Assembly (NCBI GenBank): GCA_038246545.1
Contig: JBBRVW010000011.1
Coordinates: 35,225-99,224 of the forward strand
DNA length: 64,000 nucleotides
Direction of reading: 5' to 3'
From: JBBRVW01 sp038246545
GTDB taxonomy: Bacteria; Actinomycetota; Actinomycetes; JACCUZ01
In this document: positions 35,518-43,938 of the stretch, piece by piece
How positions within the stretch are numbered: the first letter of the stretch is position 1
Layout of the letters: every line of letters begins with the position of its first letter
Program-made: the position numbers and the translations under genes
The notes under the pieces: model-generated
Told to the model about the DNA's origin: nothing
What the model saw: only the letters and a program-made list of their open reading frames with translations
The model's database searches: none

Positions 35518-36042
35518 CTAGCCGGCTGGCGGGTCGAGCTGCTCCGGGGTGGTGCCCTCGGGTGCGAGGTGACGGAAGGCCTGCAGGTTCCAGGTCGGCT
35601 CGCCACGGGAGATCCGCCACGCCCACTCCTTGCGGATCGCCGAGGCGAACCCGAGCTCGAGGATGGTGTTGAACGACGAGTCGGCCGCCTCGAGGACGCT
35701 GCCCAGCAGCCGGTCGACCTCGTCCGGGGTCACGGCGTGCAGCGGCAGCCGGCCGACCAGGAAGATGTCGCCGAGGGTGTCGACCGCAAACGCGACGCCG
35801 TACATCCTCGTGTTGCGCTCGAGCAGCCACCGGTGGACGGCCTCGTGGTTCTCGTCGGGGTTCCGTACGACGAACGCGTTGACCGACAGCGAGTGCGCGC
35901 CGACGACCAGGCTGACGGTGGTCTTCAGCTTCTTCTCGCCCGGCAGCTGCACGGCGAGCGTGCCGGGGGTGGGCTCCTCGTGCTCGAGGTCGGCGACGGC
36001 CGCGCGCAGGACCGCAGCGGCGGTGTCCTGCTCCGGGGTCAC
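35518..36042 (-). CDS. YbjN domain protein
   Basis: A 174-residue protein with the YbjN/type III secretion chaperone-like fold. It includes TLAVQLPGEKKLKTTVSL, RWLLERNTRMYGVAFAVD and GDIFLVGRLPLHAVTPDE. GTG 36042 overlaps the mshA stop by four bases, so the pair is co-translated. This mshA-ybjN pairing is conserved across actinobacteria. The molecular function is unknown. Confidence 0.88.
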   Translation of the reverse strand: MTPEQDTAAAVLRAAVADLEHEEPTPGTLAVQLPGEKKLKTTVSLVVGAHSLSVNAFVVRNPDENHEAVHRWLLERNTRMYGVAFAVDTLGDIFLVGRLPLHAVTPDEVDRLLGSVLEAADSSFNTILELGFASAIRKEWAWRISRGEPTWNLQAFRHLAPEGTTPEQLDPPAG

Positions 36043-37340
36043 CGGCCGACCGCGAGCGCGGGCCGGCCCTCGCGCTCGAGCAGCGCCTGGGAGTAGACCT
36101 CGAGCATGCCGGCGGCGGTGCCGGCCCAGCCGAACCGGCCGGCGTGCAGCAGGGCGCCGCGCGCCAGCGCCGCCCGGCGGGCCGGGTCGCGGGCCAGCTC
36201 GCCGAGCACGTCGGCGTAGTGCCGCGGATCGTGCCCGTCGACCAGCACGCCGGAGACGCCGTCGGCGACCGCCGTGCGCAGGCCGCCGACCGCGGCCGCG
36301 ACCACCGGCGTGCCGCACGCCTGGGACTCGACGGCCACCAGGCCGAAGGACTCGCTGTAGGAGGGGACGACCGTGACGTCCGCCGCGCGGTACCACTGCG
36401 GCAGCCGGTCCTGCTGGACCGGCGGGACGAACCGCACGCAGTCGAGCAGACCCAGCTCGGAGGCGAGCCGCTGGAGCGACTCGGGACGGGCCAGTCCACT
36501 CCCCGACGGCCCGCCGACGACGGCGACGACCAGTCGCTCCCGCAGGGCCGGCTCGCGCTCGACGAGGTGCGCGGCGGCGCGCAGCAGGACGTCGGGCGCC
36601 TTGAGGGGCTGGATGCGGCCGACGAACAGCAGCAGGTAGGCGTCGTCCGGCAACCCGAGCTCCCGGCGCGCCGCGCTCCGGGGACCCGGGGAGAACAGGT
36701 CGAGGTCGACGCCGGGCGGCACGACGGCGACCTGCGAGGGGTCGGCGTCGTACAGCTCGACGAGCTGGCGCGCCTCGTCGTCGGTGTTGGCGACCAGACG
36801 GTCGGCGGCTGCCACGACCTGGGCCTCACCGATCGCCCGCGCGGCCGGCTCGGGGGCGTCGTCGTCGGCCAGCGTGAGGTTCTTGACCTTGGCCATCGTG
36901 TGCATGCTGTGGATCAGCGGGACGTCCCACCGCTCGGCGGCCAGCCACGCGACCTGGCCAGAGAGCCAGTAGTGGGAGTGCACGAGGTCGTACCAGCCGG
37001 GCGGGCGGGACGCCTCGATGCGCATGAGGCCGGACGTGAAGGCGCACAGCTGCGCCGGCAGGTCCTCCTTGGCCAGGCCCTCGAACGGCCCGGCCGTCAC
37101 GTGCCGGACGTCGACCCCGGGCTCGAGCTCTACCACCGGGGGGAGGTCGGAGCTGGTCGAGCGGGTGATGAGGTCGACCTCGACGCCGAGCGCGGCCAGC
37201 CGGCGCGACAGCTCGACGACGTAGACGTTCATGCCGCCGGCATCGCCGGTTCCGGGCTGGTCCAGCGGCGACGTGTGCACCGTCACCATGGCGACCCGCC
37301 GGGGGACGCGTCCACGCGCCGGCATCCTCGCCATGCTCAC
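36039..37340 (-). CDS. mshA: D-inositol-3-phosphate glycosyltransferase (mycothiol step 1)
   Basis: A 433-residue GT-B enzyme (GT4) that joins GlcNAc from UDP-GlcNAc to inositol 3-phosphate. The N-terminal VAMVTVHTSPLDQPGTGDAG and MNVYVVELSRRLA loops are MshA hallmarks. The EX7E motif lies in SYSESFGLVAVESQACGTPVV, and donor-binding FVGRIQPLKAPDVLL is present. GTG 37340 follows GGAGG by eight bases; ATG 37334 is two codons further. With mshD at 61602 this supports mycothiol as the main thiol. Confidence 0.94.
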   Translation of the reverse strand: MSMARMPARGRVPRRVAMVTVHTSPLDQPGTGDAGGMNVYVVELSRRLAALGVEVDLITRSTSSDLPPVVELEPGVDVRHVTAGPFEGLAKEDLPAQLCAFTSGLMRIEASRPPGWYDLVHSHYWLSGQVAWLAAERWDVPLIHSMHTMAKVKNLTLADDDAPEPAARAIGEAQVVAAADRLVANTDDEARQLVELYDADPSQVAVVPPGVDLDLFSPGPRSAARRELGLPDDAYLLLFVGRIQPLKAPDVLLRAAAHLVEREPALRERLVVAVVGGPSGSGLARPESLQRLASELGLLDCVRFVPPVQQDRLPQWYRAADVTVVPSYSESFGLVAVESQACGTPVVAAAVGGLRTAVADGVSGVLVDGHDPRHYADVLGELARDPARRAALARGALLHAGRFGWAGTAAGMLEVYSQALLEREGRPALAVGR

Positions 37341-37497
37341 GCCCACGACCTCCGCGCTCGTCTTCGGGCACACGCCCGCTCCACCACGGGGAACAACCCC
37401 GGGGGATCCTGCCTGATTCCCCTTCGCCGAGACCTGCGGCCCCGGACGCACCGACCCGGACCGGCGCCCGGACCGTCGGGTGGGTGAGGATGGCCGC

Positions 37498-38241
37498 ATG
37501 AGCAGGGGAACAGCGGTCGTGACCGGGGCGAGCAGCGGCATCGGCGCAGCCACCGCCCGCCGCCTGGTGCAGGAGGGCTTCGAGGTCGTCGCCGCCGCCC
37601 GGCGTACCGACCGGCTCGCCGCGCTGCAGGCCGAGCTGGGCGACGCCCTGAGACCGCTGCCGCTGGACGTCACGTCCGCCGAGTCGGTCGCGGCGTTCGC
37701 CGCGACCGTCCCGGAGGTCACGGTGCTGGTCAACAACGCCGGCGGGGCGATCGGTATGGACCCTGTCGCCCGGGCCGACCCGGACGACTGGCGGGCGATG
37801 TACGAGGTGAACGTGGTCGGCGTCCTGCGGGTGACGCAGGCGCTGCTGCCGGCGCTGGTGGCCAGTGGTCGGGGACACGTCGTGGTGATGGGATCGACCG
37901 CCGGGCGGATCGTCTACGAGGGTGGCGGCGGCTACACCGCGGCGAAGCACGGGGCGGCCGCGCTGGCCGAGACGCTGCGGCTCGAGCTCAACGGGCAGCC
38001 GGTGCGGGTCACCGAGATCGCCCCGGGGATGGTGCGCACCGACGAGTTCGCCGTGAACCGGTTCCACGGCGACGAGGAGAAGGCTGCGCGGGTCTACGCC
38101 GGCGTGGCCGAGCCGCTCACCGCCGACGACATCGCGGACTGCGTCGCCTGGTGCGTCACCCGGCCGCCACACGTCGACATCGACCTGCTCGTCGTGAAGC
38201 CGCTCGCCCAGGCCGCCCAGCACAAGGTCGACCGCCGGTGA
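37498..38241 (+). CDS. Short-chain dehydrogenase/reductase
   Basis: A 247-residue classical SDR. It has the NADP(H) motif VVTGASSGIGAATARRL, the NNAGG stretch, and the catalytic Ser and YxxxK in YTAAKHGAA. The overall pattern (EIAPGMVRTDEFAVNRF) resembles the YdfG-like group that oxidises serine, allo-threonine or 3-hydroxy acids. The substrate is not certain. Its stop overlaps the GNAT start by four bases (GTGA). Confidence 0.9.
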   Translation: MSRGTAVVTGASSGIGAATARRLVQEGFEVVAAARRTDRLAALQAELGDALRPLPLDVTSAESVAAFAATVPEVTVLVNNAGGAIGMDPVARADPDDWRAMYEVNVVGVLRVTQALLPALVASGRGHVVVMGSTAGRIVYEGGGGYTAAKHGAAALAETLRLELNGQPVRVTEIAPGMVRTDEFAVNRFHGDEEKAARVYAGVAEPLTADDIADCVAWCVTRPPHVDIDLLVVKPLAQAAQHKVDRR

Positions 38242-38780
38242 CCGCCGCGTTCGAGACAGAGCGGCTGGTCGTGCGCGACTGGAGGGACGCCGACGCCGAG
38301 CGGATGCTCGACATGTACTCCCGCGAGAACGTCGTGCGGTTCCTCGGCTCGGTGCCGACGCCGATGCCGTCGCTGGAGGCGGCGTACGCCCGGATCGAGC
38401 GGGGGCGCGTCCGCAACGACCAGGAGCGCGGGGCCGGGCAGCCGTGCGGGCTCTGGGCCGTCGAGGTGCGCGCGACCGGCGTGGTGGCGGGCACGGTGGC
38501 GCTCGTGCCCGTCGACGGCTCGCGCGAGCCGGCCGCGCAGGTCGAGGTGGCGTGGCACCTGCACCCCGACGCACAGGGCCACGGCTACGCGACGGAGGCG
38601 ACCCGCGGTGCGTTCGACCGGGCGCACCACGCCGGCCTGCACGAGGTGCTGGCGCTGACCGACGAGGCGAACATCGCGTCGCAGGCGGTCTGCCGCCGGC
38701 TCGGCCTCACGCTCCGCGGGGTGTCCGACGAGTTCTACGGCAAGCCGCTGATGGTCTGGGTCAGCCACCGCCCGGTCTGA
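38238..38780 (+). CDS. GNAT N-acetyltransferase (RimJ/RimL-like)
   Basis: A 180-residue acetyltransferase. It begins ETERLVVRDWRDADAERM. The acetyl-CoA loop reads HPDAQGHGYATEATRGAF, and EANIASQAVCRRLGLTLRG follows. It probably acetylates a protein N-terminus or small amine. GTG 38238 overlaps the SDR stop, making a two-gene operon. Its stop directly abuts that of the convergent AlaX gene. Confidence 0.88.
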   Translation: MTAAFETERLVVRDWRDADAERMLDMYSRENVVRFLGSVPTPMPSLEAAYARIERGRVRNDQERGAGQPCGLWAVEVRATGVVAGTVALVPVDGSREPAAQVEVAWHLHPDAQGHGYATEATRGAFDRAHHAGLHEVLALTDEANIASQAVCRRLGLTLRGVSDEFYGKPLMVWVSHRPV

Positions 38781-39518
38781 TCAGTCGACGAGGCGGACGC
38801 GCAGGCGGCGGAAGCCCTTGCCCTTGCTCTCGACCTTGACGACCTCGATCCGGCCGACCTGCGCGGTGGAGGCGACGTGCGTGCCGCCGTCGGCCTGGGT
38901 GTCGAGGCCGACGATGTCGACGATGCGGACGACCTCGAGGTCGTCGGGCAGCAGGTTGGTGGCCGTGCGGATCAGGTCAGGGTGGGTGGCGAACGCCTCG
39001 TCCCGCGGCAGGGTGCTGACCTCGATCGCACGGTCGGCGGCGACCTCGAGGTTGCAGGCCTCGGCGACCCGCTCCTTGAAGCCCTCCGGAACCTCAGGGA
39101 GGTTGAAGTCCATCCGCGCCTCGAGCGGCTCCATGTTGCCGCCGGTGACCAGTGCGCCGAAGTCGCGCAGCACGACACCGGACAGCAGGTGCAGGCCCGA
39201 GTGCGTGCGCATGAGGGCGGTCCGCCGGTCGTCCTCGACCGCGCCGCGTACCGGGGTGCCCACCGGCGGGACGGGGTCGTTCTCGGCCGTCAGCAGCACC
39301 AGGTCGTCGCCCTTGCGGACCCCGACGACCCGGGTCTGCACGCCGCCCCAGAGCAGCACGCCGTGGTCCGGCGGCTGCCCGCCTCCGCCCGGGTAGAACG
39401 CCGACCGGTCCAGGACGACGCCCTCGGGCGAGGAGCCGAGAACGGTGGCGTCCCACTCGCGTAGCGACTGGTCGGCCAGCTCCAGCCGGCCGGTGCGGCC
39501 GTGCGTGTCCCCGGACAT
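38781..39518 (-). CDS. AlaX-type alanyl-tRNA editing protein
   Basis: A 245-residue stand-alone editing hydrolase that removes Ser or Gly from tRNA-Ala. The N-terminal OB/beta-barrel part has DRSAFYPGGGGQPPD. The zinc histidines lie in MRTHSGLHLLSG (HxxxH) and the distal GGTHVAST. The middle NMEPLEARMDFNL links them. The usual distal Cys is replaced (QADGGTH), so metal binding may rely on His alone. ATG 39518 shares one base with the DUF2516 stop. Confidence 0.88.
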   Translation of the reverse strand: MSGDTHGRTGRLELADQSLREWDATVLGSSPEGVVLDRSAFYPGGGGQPPDHGVLLWGGVQTRVVGVRKGDDLVLLTAENDPVPPVGTPVRGAVEDDRRTALMRTHSGLHLLSGVVLRDFGALVTGGNMEPLEARMDFNLPEVPEGFKERVAEACNLEVAADRAIEVSTLPRDEAFATHPDLIRTATNLLPDDLEVVRIVDIVGLDTQADGGTHVASTAQVGRIEVVKVESKGKGFRRLRVRLVD

Positions 39519-39844
39519 CAGTACGGGCCGTAGGGACCGTTCGACGAGCCGCCTCGCCCGCCGCCGAGCTGCTTGAGCTTGGGCCGCATGTCGGCCAGGT
39601 AGACACCGGCGCCGATCACGCCGGCGATGTTGAGGATGCCCAGCGGCGCGAAGAGCGACACCACCGCGACGAGGAACGCCGCGACGAGGATGCCGAGCCA
39701 GACCGGCTTGGTGAGCCGCCCGGCGTGCGGGAAGAGGCCTGCGGGTCGCCGGAGCACGTCGAACAGCGCGAAAGCGGTCAGGCACAGCGCGCCGACACCC
39801 AGCACGAGCAGGACGAACGACTGAACGCTGCCGACGATGTTCAC
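39518..39844 (-). CDS. DUF2516 membrane protein
   Basis: A 108-residue protein with a hydrophobic segment at 8-30 and another at 48-85, ending in a Gly/Pro/Tyr-rich tail. It matches the DUF2516 family found beside hbhA in mycobacteria. GTG 39844 lies seven bases after TAGTCT, a leaderless arrangement. It overlaps the AlaX gene by one base. The function is unknown. Confidence 0.85.
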   Translation of the reverse strand: MNIVGSVQSFVLLVLGVGALCLTAFALFDVLRRPAGLFPHAGRLTKPVWLGILVAAFLVAVVSLFAPLGILNIAGVIGAGVYLADMRPKLKQLGGGRGGSSNGPYGPY

Positions 39845-39891
39845 CCGCCACAGACTAATGGGACGGGCGCCGGTCGGTTCCCCCGGACGAA

Positions 39892-39939
39892 CGACCGGGC
39901 CCCGGCCGCGGACCTGGGTCCGCGACCGGGGCCCGGTCG
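39892..39939. terminator. 23-bp hairpin after the hbhA-like gene
   Basis: Bases 39892-39914 pair with 39917-39939 with a single C-A mismatch and a 2-base loop. It begins 29 bases downstream of the HbhA-like stop and precedes the DUF2516 promoter. It is a strong intrinsic-terminator-like structure without a T-run. Confidence 0.75.
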
Positions 39940-39968
39940 GTGGTGCGTGGCGCTCGCGCCGTCAGCTG

Positions 39969-40778
39969 TCAGCCGGCGGTCGTCTTGCGCGCCGCCGTCT
40001 TGCGCGCCGAGGTGGTCTTCCGCGCGGTGGTCTTGCGCGCCGGGGTGGCCTTGCGCGCTTCGGTGGTCTTGCGGGCGGTGACCTTGCGCGCGGTGGTCTT
40101 GCGGGCGGTGGTCTTGCGGGCGGTGGTCTTGCGGGCGGTGGTCTTGCGGGCGGTGGTCTTGCGGGCGGTGGTCGCCTTCCGCGCGGTCACCTTGCGGGCC
40201 GTGGTGGCCTTGCGTGCAGTGGTCCTGCGGGCCGCGGTGGCCTTGCGGCCCGCCGTCTTCCGGGCGGCCGCGGTGGAGGCAGTGGTCTCCGAGGTCTCGG
40301 CGCCGACCTTCTCGGCACCGGCCTTGGTGGCCAGCAGCGCGGTACCCGTCGTCCGGCGGGCAACGGTGGCGGCCCGCTTGGCGGCAGCAGTGGTCTGCGC
40401 GATCGACTCGGTGGCGACGGTGCGGGTGGCCTTGGTGCGGCGCACCGTGGTGGCCAGCTGCTGCTGGAGGTCCTGGGTGGACTTCTGGCGGCGGATCCGG
40501 CCGACGACAGACCGGCCGCGGCCGAGCAGCTCGCCGTACACCGCGTCCGTGCGGCCGACGACCTCGCCGACGACGCTGACGGCGGTGGACTGCGCGCGCA
40601 CCGGGAGCTGGACGACCTGCACCTGGGCGGACGAGACGGCCTTCTCGATGTCCCGGCGCTCGATCTTAAGGGTCGAGAGCTTGGTCGGCACCTCGCGGAG
40701 GTTCTTCACCGCCAGGTCGGTGGCACCGGCGACGACGTAGAACGGCTTGCTGCGGGTGATGGTGGTGATGGGGCTCAT
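39969..40778 (-). CDS. HbhA-like protein with long Lys/Arg/Thr/Ala repeat tail
   Basis: A 269-residue protein. The N-terminal 110 residues are helical and coiled-coil prone (FYVVAGATDLAVKNLREVP) as in heparin-binding hemagglutinin. The C-terminal 110 residues are dominated by KTTARKTTARK-type repeats, about ten units, similar in composition to histone H1 tails. HbhA binds sulfated glycans at the cell surface; the basic tail could equally bind DNA. There is no signal peptide. It is flanked by an XRE regulator and DUF2516 as in mycobacteria. Confidence 0.8.
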   Translation of the reverse strand: MSPITTITRSKPFYVVAGATDLAVKNLREVPTKLSTLKIERRDIEKAVSSAQVQVVQLPVRAQSTAVSVVGEVVGRTDAVYGELLGRGRSVVGRIRRQKSTQDLQQQLATTVRRTKATRTVATESIAQTTAAAKRAATVARRTTGTALLATKAGAEKVGAETSETTASTAAARKTAGRKATAARRTTARKATTARKVTARKATTARKTTARKTTARKTTARKTTARKTTARKVTARKTTEARKATPARKTTARKTTSARKTAARKTTAG

Positions 40779-41368
40779 CTGGAGCTCCTCCTCGTGGTGG
40801 TGGACTTCGTGGTGGTCGTGGGTGACCGCTTCGTCGCGGTCGGCTTCGCGGTGACGGCCTTCGGGGCCGCCTTCTTCGGGGCCGCCTTCTTCGGGGCCGC
40901 CTTCTTCGGGGCCGCCCGCTTCGGGGCTGCCTTCTTCGAGGCCGCCCGCGTCGGGGCTGCCCGCGTCGCGGCCGTCCTCGTGGTGCGACGGACCGTGGTC
41001 GGCACCTCCGTCGAGCCGCTCGCGGACTCGGCGGCGTGCTCGGCACGGAACGACTCGTACACGTCGATCAGGACGCGTTTGTGACGCTCCCCGAGTGCCG
41101 GGTCGGCGAGCACGGCGGCGACGACGTCGCCGGTGGTGCGCTCGTCGAGGATCCCGGCGTGCACGTAGAGGGTCTCGGCGGAGATCCGCAGCCCCTTGGC
41201 GATCTGGGCGAGGATCTCGGCGCTGGGCTTCTTCACCCCGCGCTCGATCTGGCTCAGGTACGGGTTCGAGACGCCCGCGGTCCGCGCCAGCTGGCGCAGG
41301 GATACCTGCGCCGACTCGCGCTGCTCGCGGATGTAGTCACCCAGCGAGCCGACCTTCAACGTTGCCAT
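40775..41368 (-). CDS. XRE-family regulator with Lys/Ala-rich tail
   Basis: A 197-residue protein. The HTH (residues 7-70) reads IREQRESAQVSLRQLARTAG and SNPYLSQIERGVKKPS. The middle is acidic and helical. The last 70 residues are AAPKKAAPKKA-type repeats, like a histone tail. It overlaps the HbhA-like gene by four bases (ATGA). The mycobacterial counterpart lies in the same position. ATG 41368 is probably leaderless, given the promoter directly upstream. Confidence 0.88.
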   Translation of the reverse strand: MATLKVGSLGDYIREQRESAQVSLRQLARTAGVSNPYLSQIERGVKKPSAEILAQIAKGLRISAETLYVHAGILDERTTGDVVAAVLADPALGERHKRVLIDVYESFRAEHAAESASGSTEVPTTVRRTTRTAATRAAPTRAASKKAAPKRAAPKKAAPKKAAPKKAAPKAVTAKPTATKRSPTTTTKSTTTRRSSR

Positions 41369-41375
41369 GCTTCGA

Positions 41376-41418
41376 GTCTTACCCCAGGTGCTAACTGTGG
41401 CAAGCACTCAGCAAGCAC
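41376..41418 (-). promoter_or_regulatory. XRE promoter with GCAAGCAC repeats
   Basis: On the minus strand the -35 TTGCCA (41398-41403) and -10 TAAGAC (41376-41381) are 16 bases apart, and the -10 ends seven bases before the ATG. On the plus strand GCAAGCAC occurs at 41400-41407 and 41411-41418, with an inverted GTGCT at 41389-41393. These overlap the -35 and could be an autoregulatory operator. Confidence 0.6.
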
Positions 41419-41470
41419 CAATCGGGGTGACCTCGCTCACACGGGTGTGGGCGGCGTCACGGCGCCACGC

Positions 41471-41701
41471 TCAGGGCACGGTCTCGTCGAGCAGTCGGAC
41501 GAACCGCCGGTGCGACCAGGACTGCGGGTACGTCGTCTGGCGGTCCTGGTCGACCTGCGGCAGCCCCATCGCCCGCAATCGCTCCTGCTCGGCCAGCCAG
41601 GCACGTTCGGCGGCCGCCAGGAGGGCGCCCAGCTCGGCCCGCGGGCCGCGAAGGACGACCTGCCCCCACATCCCGTCGCCGGGTGTGCAGCTGCAGCCCA
41701 C
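41471..41701 (-). CDS. Small hypothetical protein
   Basis: A 76-residue frame with normal codon bias for this genome. The sequence is helical and amphipathic (AELGALLAAAERAWLAEQER) and ends SHRRFVRLLDETVP. GTG 41701 has no obvious ribosome site, so the start is uncertain. I do not recognise it. It is kept because no larger gene covers the interval and the composition looks coding. Confidence 0.45.
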   Translation of the reverse strand: MGCSCTPGDGMWGQVVLRGPRAELGALLAAAERAWLAEQERLRAMGLPQVDQDRQTTYPQSWSHRRFVRLLDETVP

Positions 41702-41811
41702 CGGACGTCGTCGTCCACGGGTCGCGGTGCCGACGGGTGGCGACCCGCCAGTGACGCCTCAGAGCCGTCAGGCGAGGGTCGGTCATGCGGCCGCCGCCGG
41801 CGGCGGCACGG

Positions 41812-43068
41812 TCACGACGTGAGGGTCCACTCGGTGCCGTCAGCGGTGTCGCGCACCTCGACGCCGGCGGCGACCAGCCGGTCGCGCACCAGGTCGGAGG
41901 TGGCGAAGTCCTTCGCGTCGCGCGCGGCCCGGCGGACGTCGATCAGCGCGTCGACGAACGGTCCGACCGCTTGTGCGGGGTCGGCCGCGCCGCTCTCGGC
42001 CAGCTCGCCCAGGCGGACGACCAGGGCGCGCAGCACCCGCCGCGCCTCGTCGGCGTCGTCGCTCTGCAGGGTGTCGGCCTGCCAGGCCGCGATGGCCTGC
42101 TCGAGGCGCAGGACGGCTGCGACGCAGCCGTCGGCGTCACGTGTCGCCAGGGCAGCCTCGAAGTCGGCGCGCGCCCGGTCGGCCTCGTCCCGCAACGACA
42201 TGGCCGGCCCGCCCTGGTCGGTCGAGGCAGGCTCCGCCGACGGCGCAACCGCCGCGGTGGACGTACCGGCCACCACCACCTGCTCGCCGCGCAACATCGC
42301 CGACAGCTCGTCGAGACCGAGCGACTCCCCTGCCGCGAACGTCGTGGTGGTCCCGCGGCGCCGGACGCTGACGAGGCCGTTGCCCGCGATCGTGGCGGTG
42401 CGGGCCCGGACGTCGACGACGAGCGCCGTGTGCTCGTCGACGCCCAGCACGCCGACCTCGTCCGGCAGCTGCGCCTCCAGAGCCGTCAACCGCTCCTCGC
42501 CGAGGTAGCAGAACCGGGTGTCGTGGGTCGCACCCTCCTTGTTGTCGTAGTGCGGCACGACCGCGGCGGCGACGCCGGTGAGCTCGCCCAGCAGGTCGAG
42601 CCCCTCCACCCACGCAGGGTCGGCCCCGCACTTGTAGATCTCGTAGACCGGGACGGCGTGGCTGCCGAGCGTGAGCGCCGCGGCGCTGCCGAGCACCACG
42701 GTGCCACCGCGCCGCACGACTCCGGCCAGCGCGCCCGGCACCCCCGTGCCGCGCCACCGGCGCAGGGCGTAGGTCGGGCTGCCGGGGCCGGCGAACGCCC
42801 AGGCCGCGCGGTCCAGCAGGGCGAGCGACTTCTCGCGCCGGGCGTCGTCCTCGGTGCCGGACCACACGGCGACCTCGACCTCGCGGCCGACGCTCTGCGC
42901 GAAGTAGGCACGGGTACGGGTGACGAGCTCGTCGCGGTTCATCTGGAACGCGAACGGGGTGTCGAGCATGACGGCCGGCCCCGGCGGGCTCCCCTCGAAC
43001 ACCTCGCGGTGCACCTTGACCATGGTGGGCGTGGTCTCGCCGGAGCCCATGACGACGATGCGGCTCAT
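41812..43068 (-). CDS. Peptidase S51/cyanophycinase-like protein fused to a CysS C-terminal domain
   Basis: A 418-residue protein. Residues 1-270 resemble the class I glutamine amidotransferase-like S51 fold: start MSRIVVMGSGETTPTMVK, GPGSPTYALRRW, VLGSAAALTLGSHAVPVYE and VLGVDEHTALVVD. Residues about 310-418 are a helical domain ending DFATSDLVRDRLVAAGVEV, closely parallel to the end of cysteinyl-tRNA synthetase at 25580. The nucleophile serine probably sits in GSAAALTLG. The role is unknown. It overlaps the next hydrolase by four bases. Confidence 0.8.
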   Translation of the reverse strand: MSRIVVMGSGETTPTMVKVHREVFEGSPPGPAVMLDTPFAFQMNRDELVTRTRAYFAQSVGREVEVAVWSGTEDDARREKSLALLDRAAWAFAGPGSPTYALRRWRGTGVPGALAGVVRRGGTVVLGSAAALTLGSHAVPVYEIYKCGADPAWVEGLDLLGELTGVAAAVVPHYDNKEGATHDTRFCYLGEERLTALEAQLPDEVGVLGVDEHTALVVDVRARTATIAGNGLVSVRRRGTTTTFAAGESLGLDELSAMLRGEQVVVAGTSTAAVAPSAEPASTDQGGPAMSLRDEADRARADFEAALATRDADGCVAAVLRLEQAIAAWQADTLQSDDADEARRVLRALVVRLGELAESGAADPAQAVGPFVDALIDVRRAARDAKDFATSDLVRDRLVAAGVEVRDTADGTEWTLTS

Positions 43069-43925
43069 GAGGCAGCCGCCGCGCGGTCGGCCAGGGCGAG
43101 CAGGTCGGCGGCCATCCGGTCCGGCTGCTGGGCGTGCAGGTCGTGGTGCGCGCCGACGTAGCGCGAGACGACGACGTCGGGCAGCTGCTGCTCGGCCACC
43201 GCGAGCCCCTCGCGGGGGTCGTCGCCGTCCTCGGGCACGGCGACCGCGACCAGGGCCGGCACGTCGACCTTGCCGAGCAGCGGCCGCGGGTCGATCTCCC
43301 ACAGGGAGCGGAGGATCTCGCGGTGGTGCTCTCGGGTCAGCCGGGCACGGGCCACGCCGTCGACCTCGATGAGGTTGGCGAGCTGCCCCTCGACGCCCTC
43401 CGGCGGGAAGCCGGCGAACCAGCCGCGGAACCGCTCGGTCAGGTCGGCCAGCGTGACACCGTCGAGCTGCGGCGGCGCGAGCTCGGCCCAGCACTGGTCG
43501 AACGTCGGGTAGCGGGCGCCGAGCCGGATGAACCCGCCGTCGACGAACGCCACCGCCGCCACACCACCGTGCTCGGCCGCGAGGTGCAGGGCCACGTTGC
43601 CGCCCCACGACTGGCCGGCCACGACCGGCGCCCGGTCGCCGGTGAGCCCGAGCGCGGGGCACAGGGCGGCCAGGTCGACGGCGCACTGCGGCGTGCTGTA
43701 GCCGTCGGCCACCTGCTCGGACCGGCCGTGGCCGCGCTGGTCGACGGCCACCACCTGGTGCCCCGCGGCGGCCAGCCGCCGGGCGGCGCCGTCCCAGAGG
43801 CGGGCGTTGGACGACAGGCCGTGCACGAGCAGGAACGGCCGGCCCTCACCATCCGCGCGGCGCAGGGCCAGGCGCGGCCCCGCGGGCAGCCGGACCTCGT
43901 CGTCGTACAGCTCGATGGTGCTCAC
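43065..43925 (-). CDS. Alpha/beta hydrolase
   Basis: A 286-residue hydrolase. The oxyanion region is LLVHGLSSNARLWD, DQRGHGRS follows, and the nucleophile elbow is AGQSWGGNVA. The likely acid and base are Asp in the VPEDGDD region and His in YVGAHHDLH. GTG 43925 is the start. Its stop overlaps the S51-fusion start (ATGA), so these two are co-translated. The substrate is unknown. Confidence 0.9.
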   Translation of the reverse strand: MSTIELYDDEVRLPAGPRLALRRADGEGRPFLLVHGLSSNARLWDGAARRLAAAGHQVVAVDQRGHGRSEQVADGYSTPQCAVDLAALCPALGLTGDRAPVVAGQSWGGNVALHLAAEHGGVAAVAFVDGGFIRLGARYPTFDQCWAELAPPQLDGVTLADLTERFRGWFAGFPPEGVEGQLANLIEVDGVARARLTREHHREILRSLWEIDPRPLLGKVDVPALVAVAVPEDGDDPREGLAVAEQQLPDVVVSRYVGAHHDLHAQQPDRMAADLLALADRAAAAS

Positions 43926-43938
43926 GTCCGTCCGAAAC

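Noticed and set aside
41389..41418. CIRCE-like element near the XRE promoter
   Set aside because: The half-sites do not match TTAGCACTC-N9-GAGTGCTAA; they fit better as a local repeat set.
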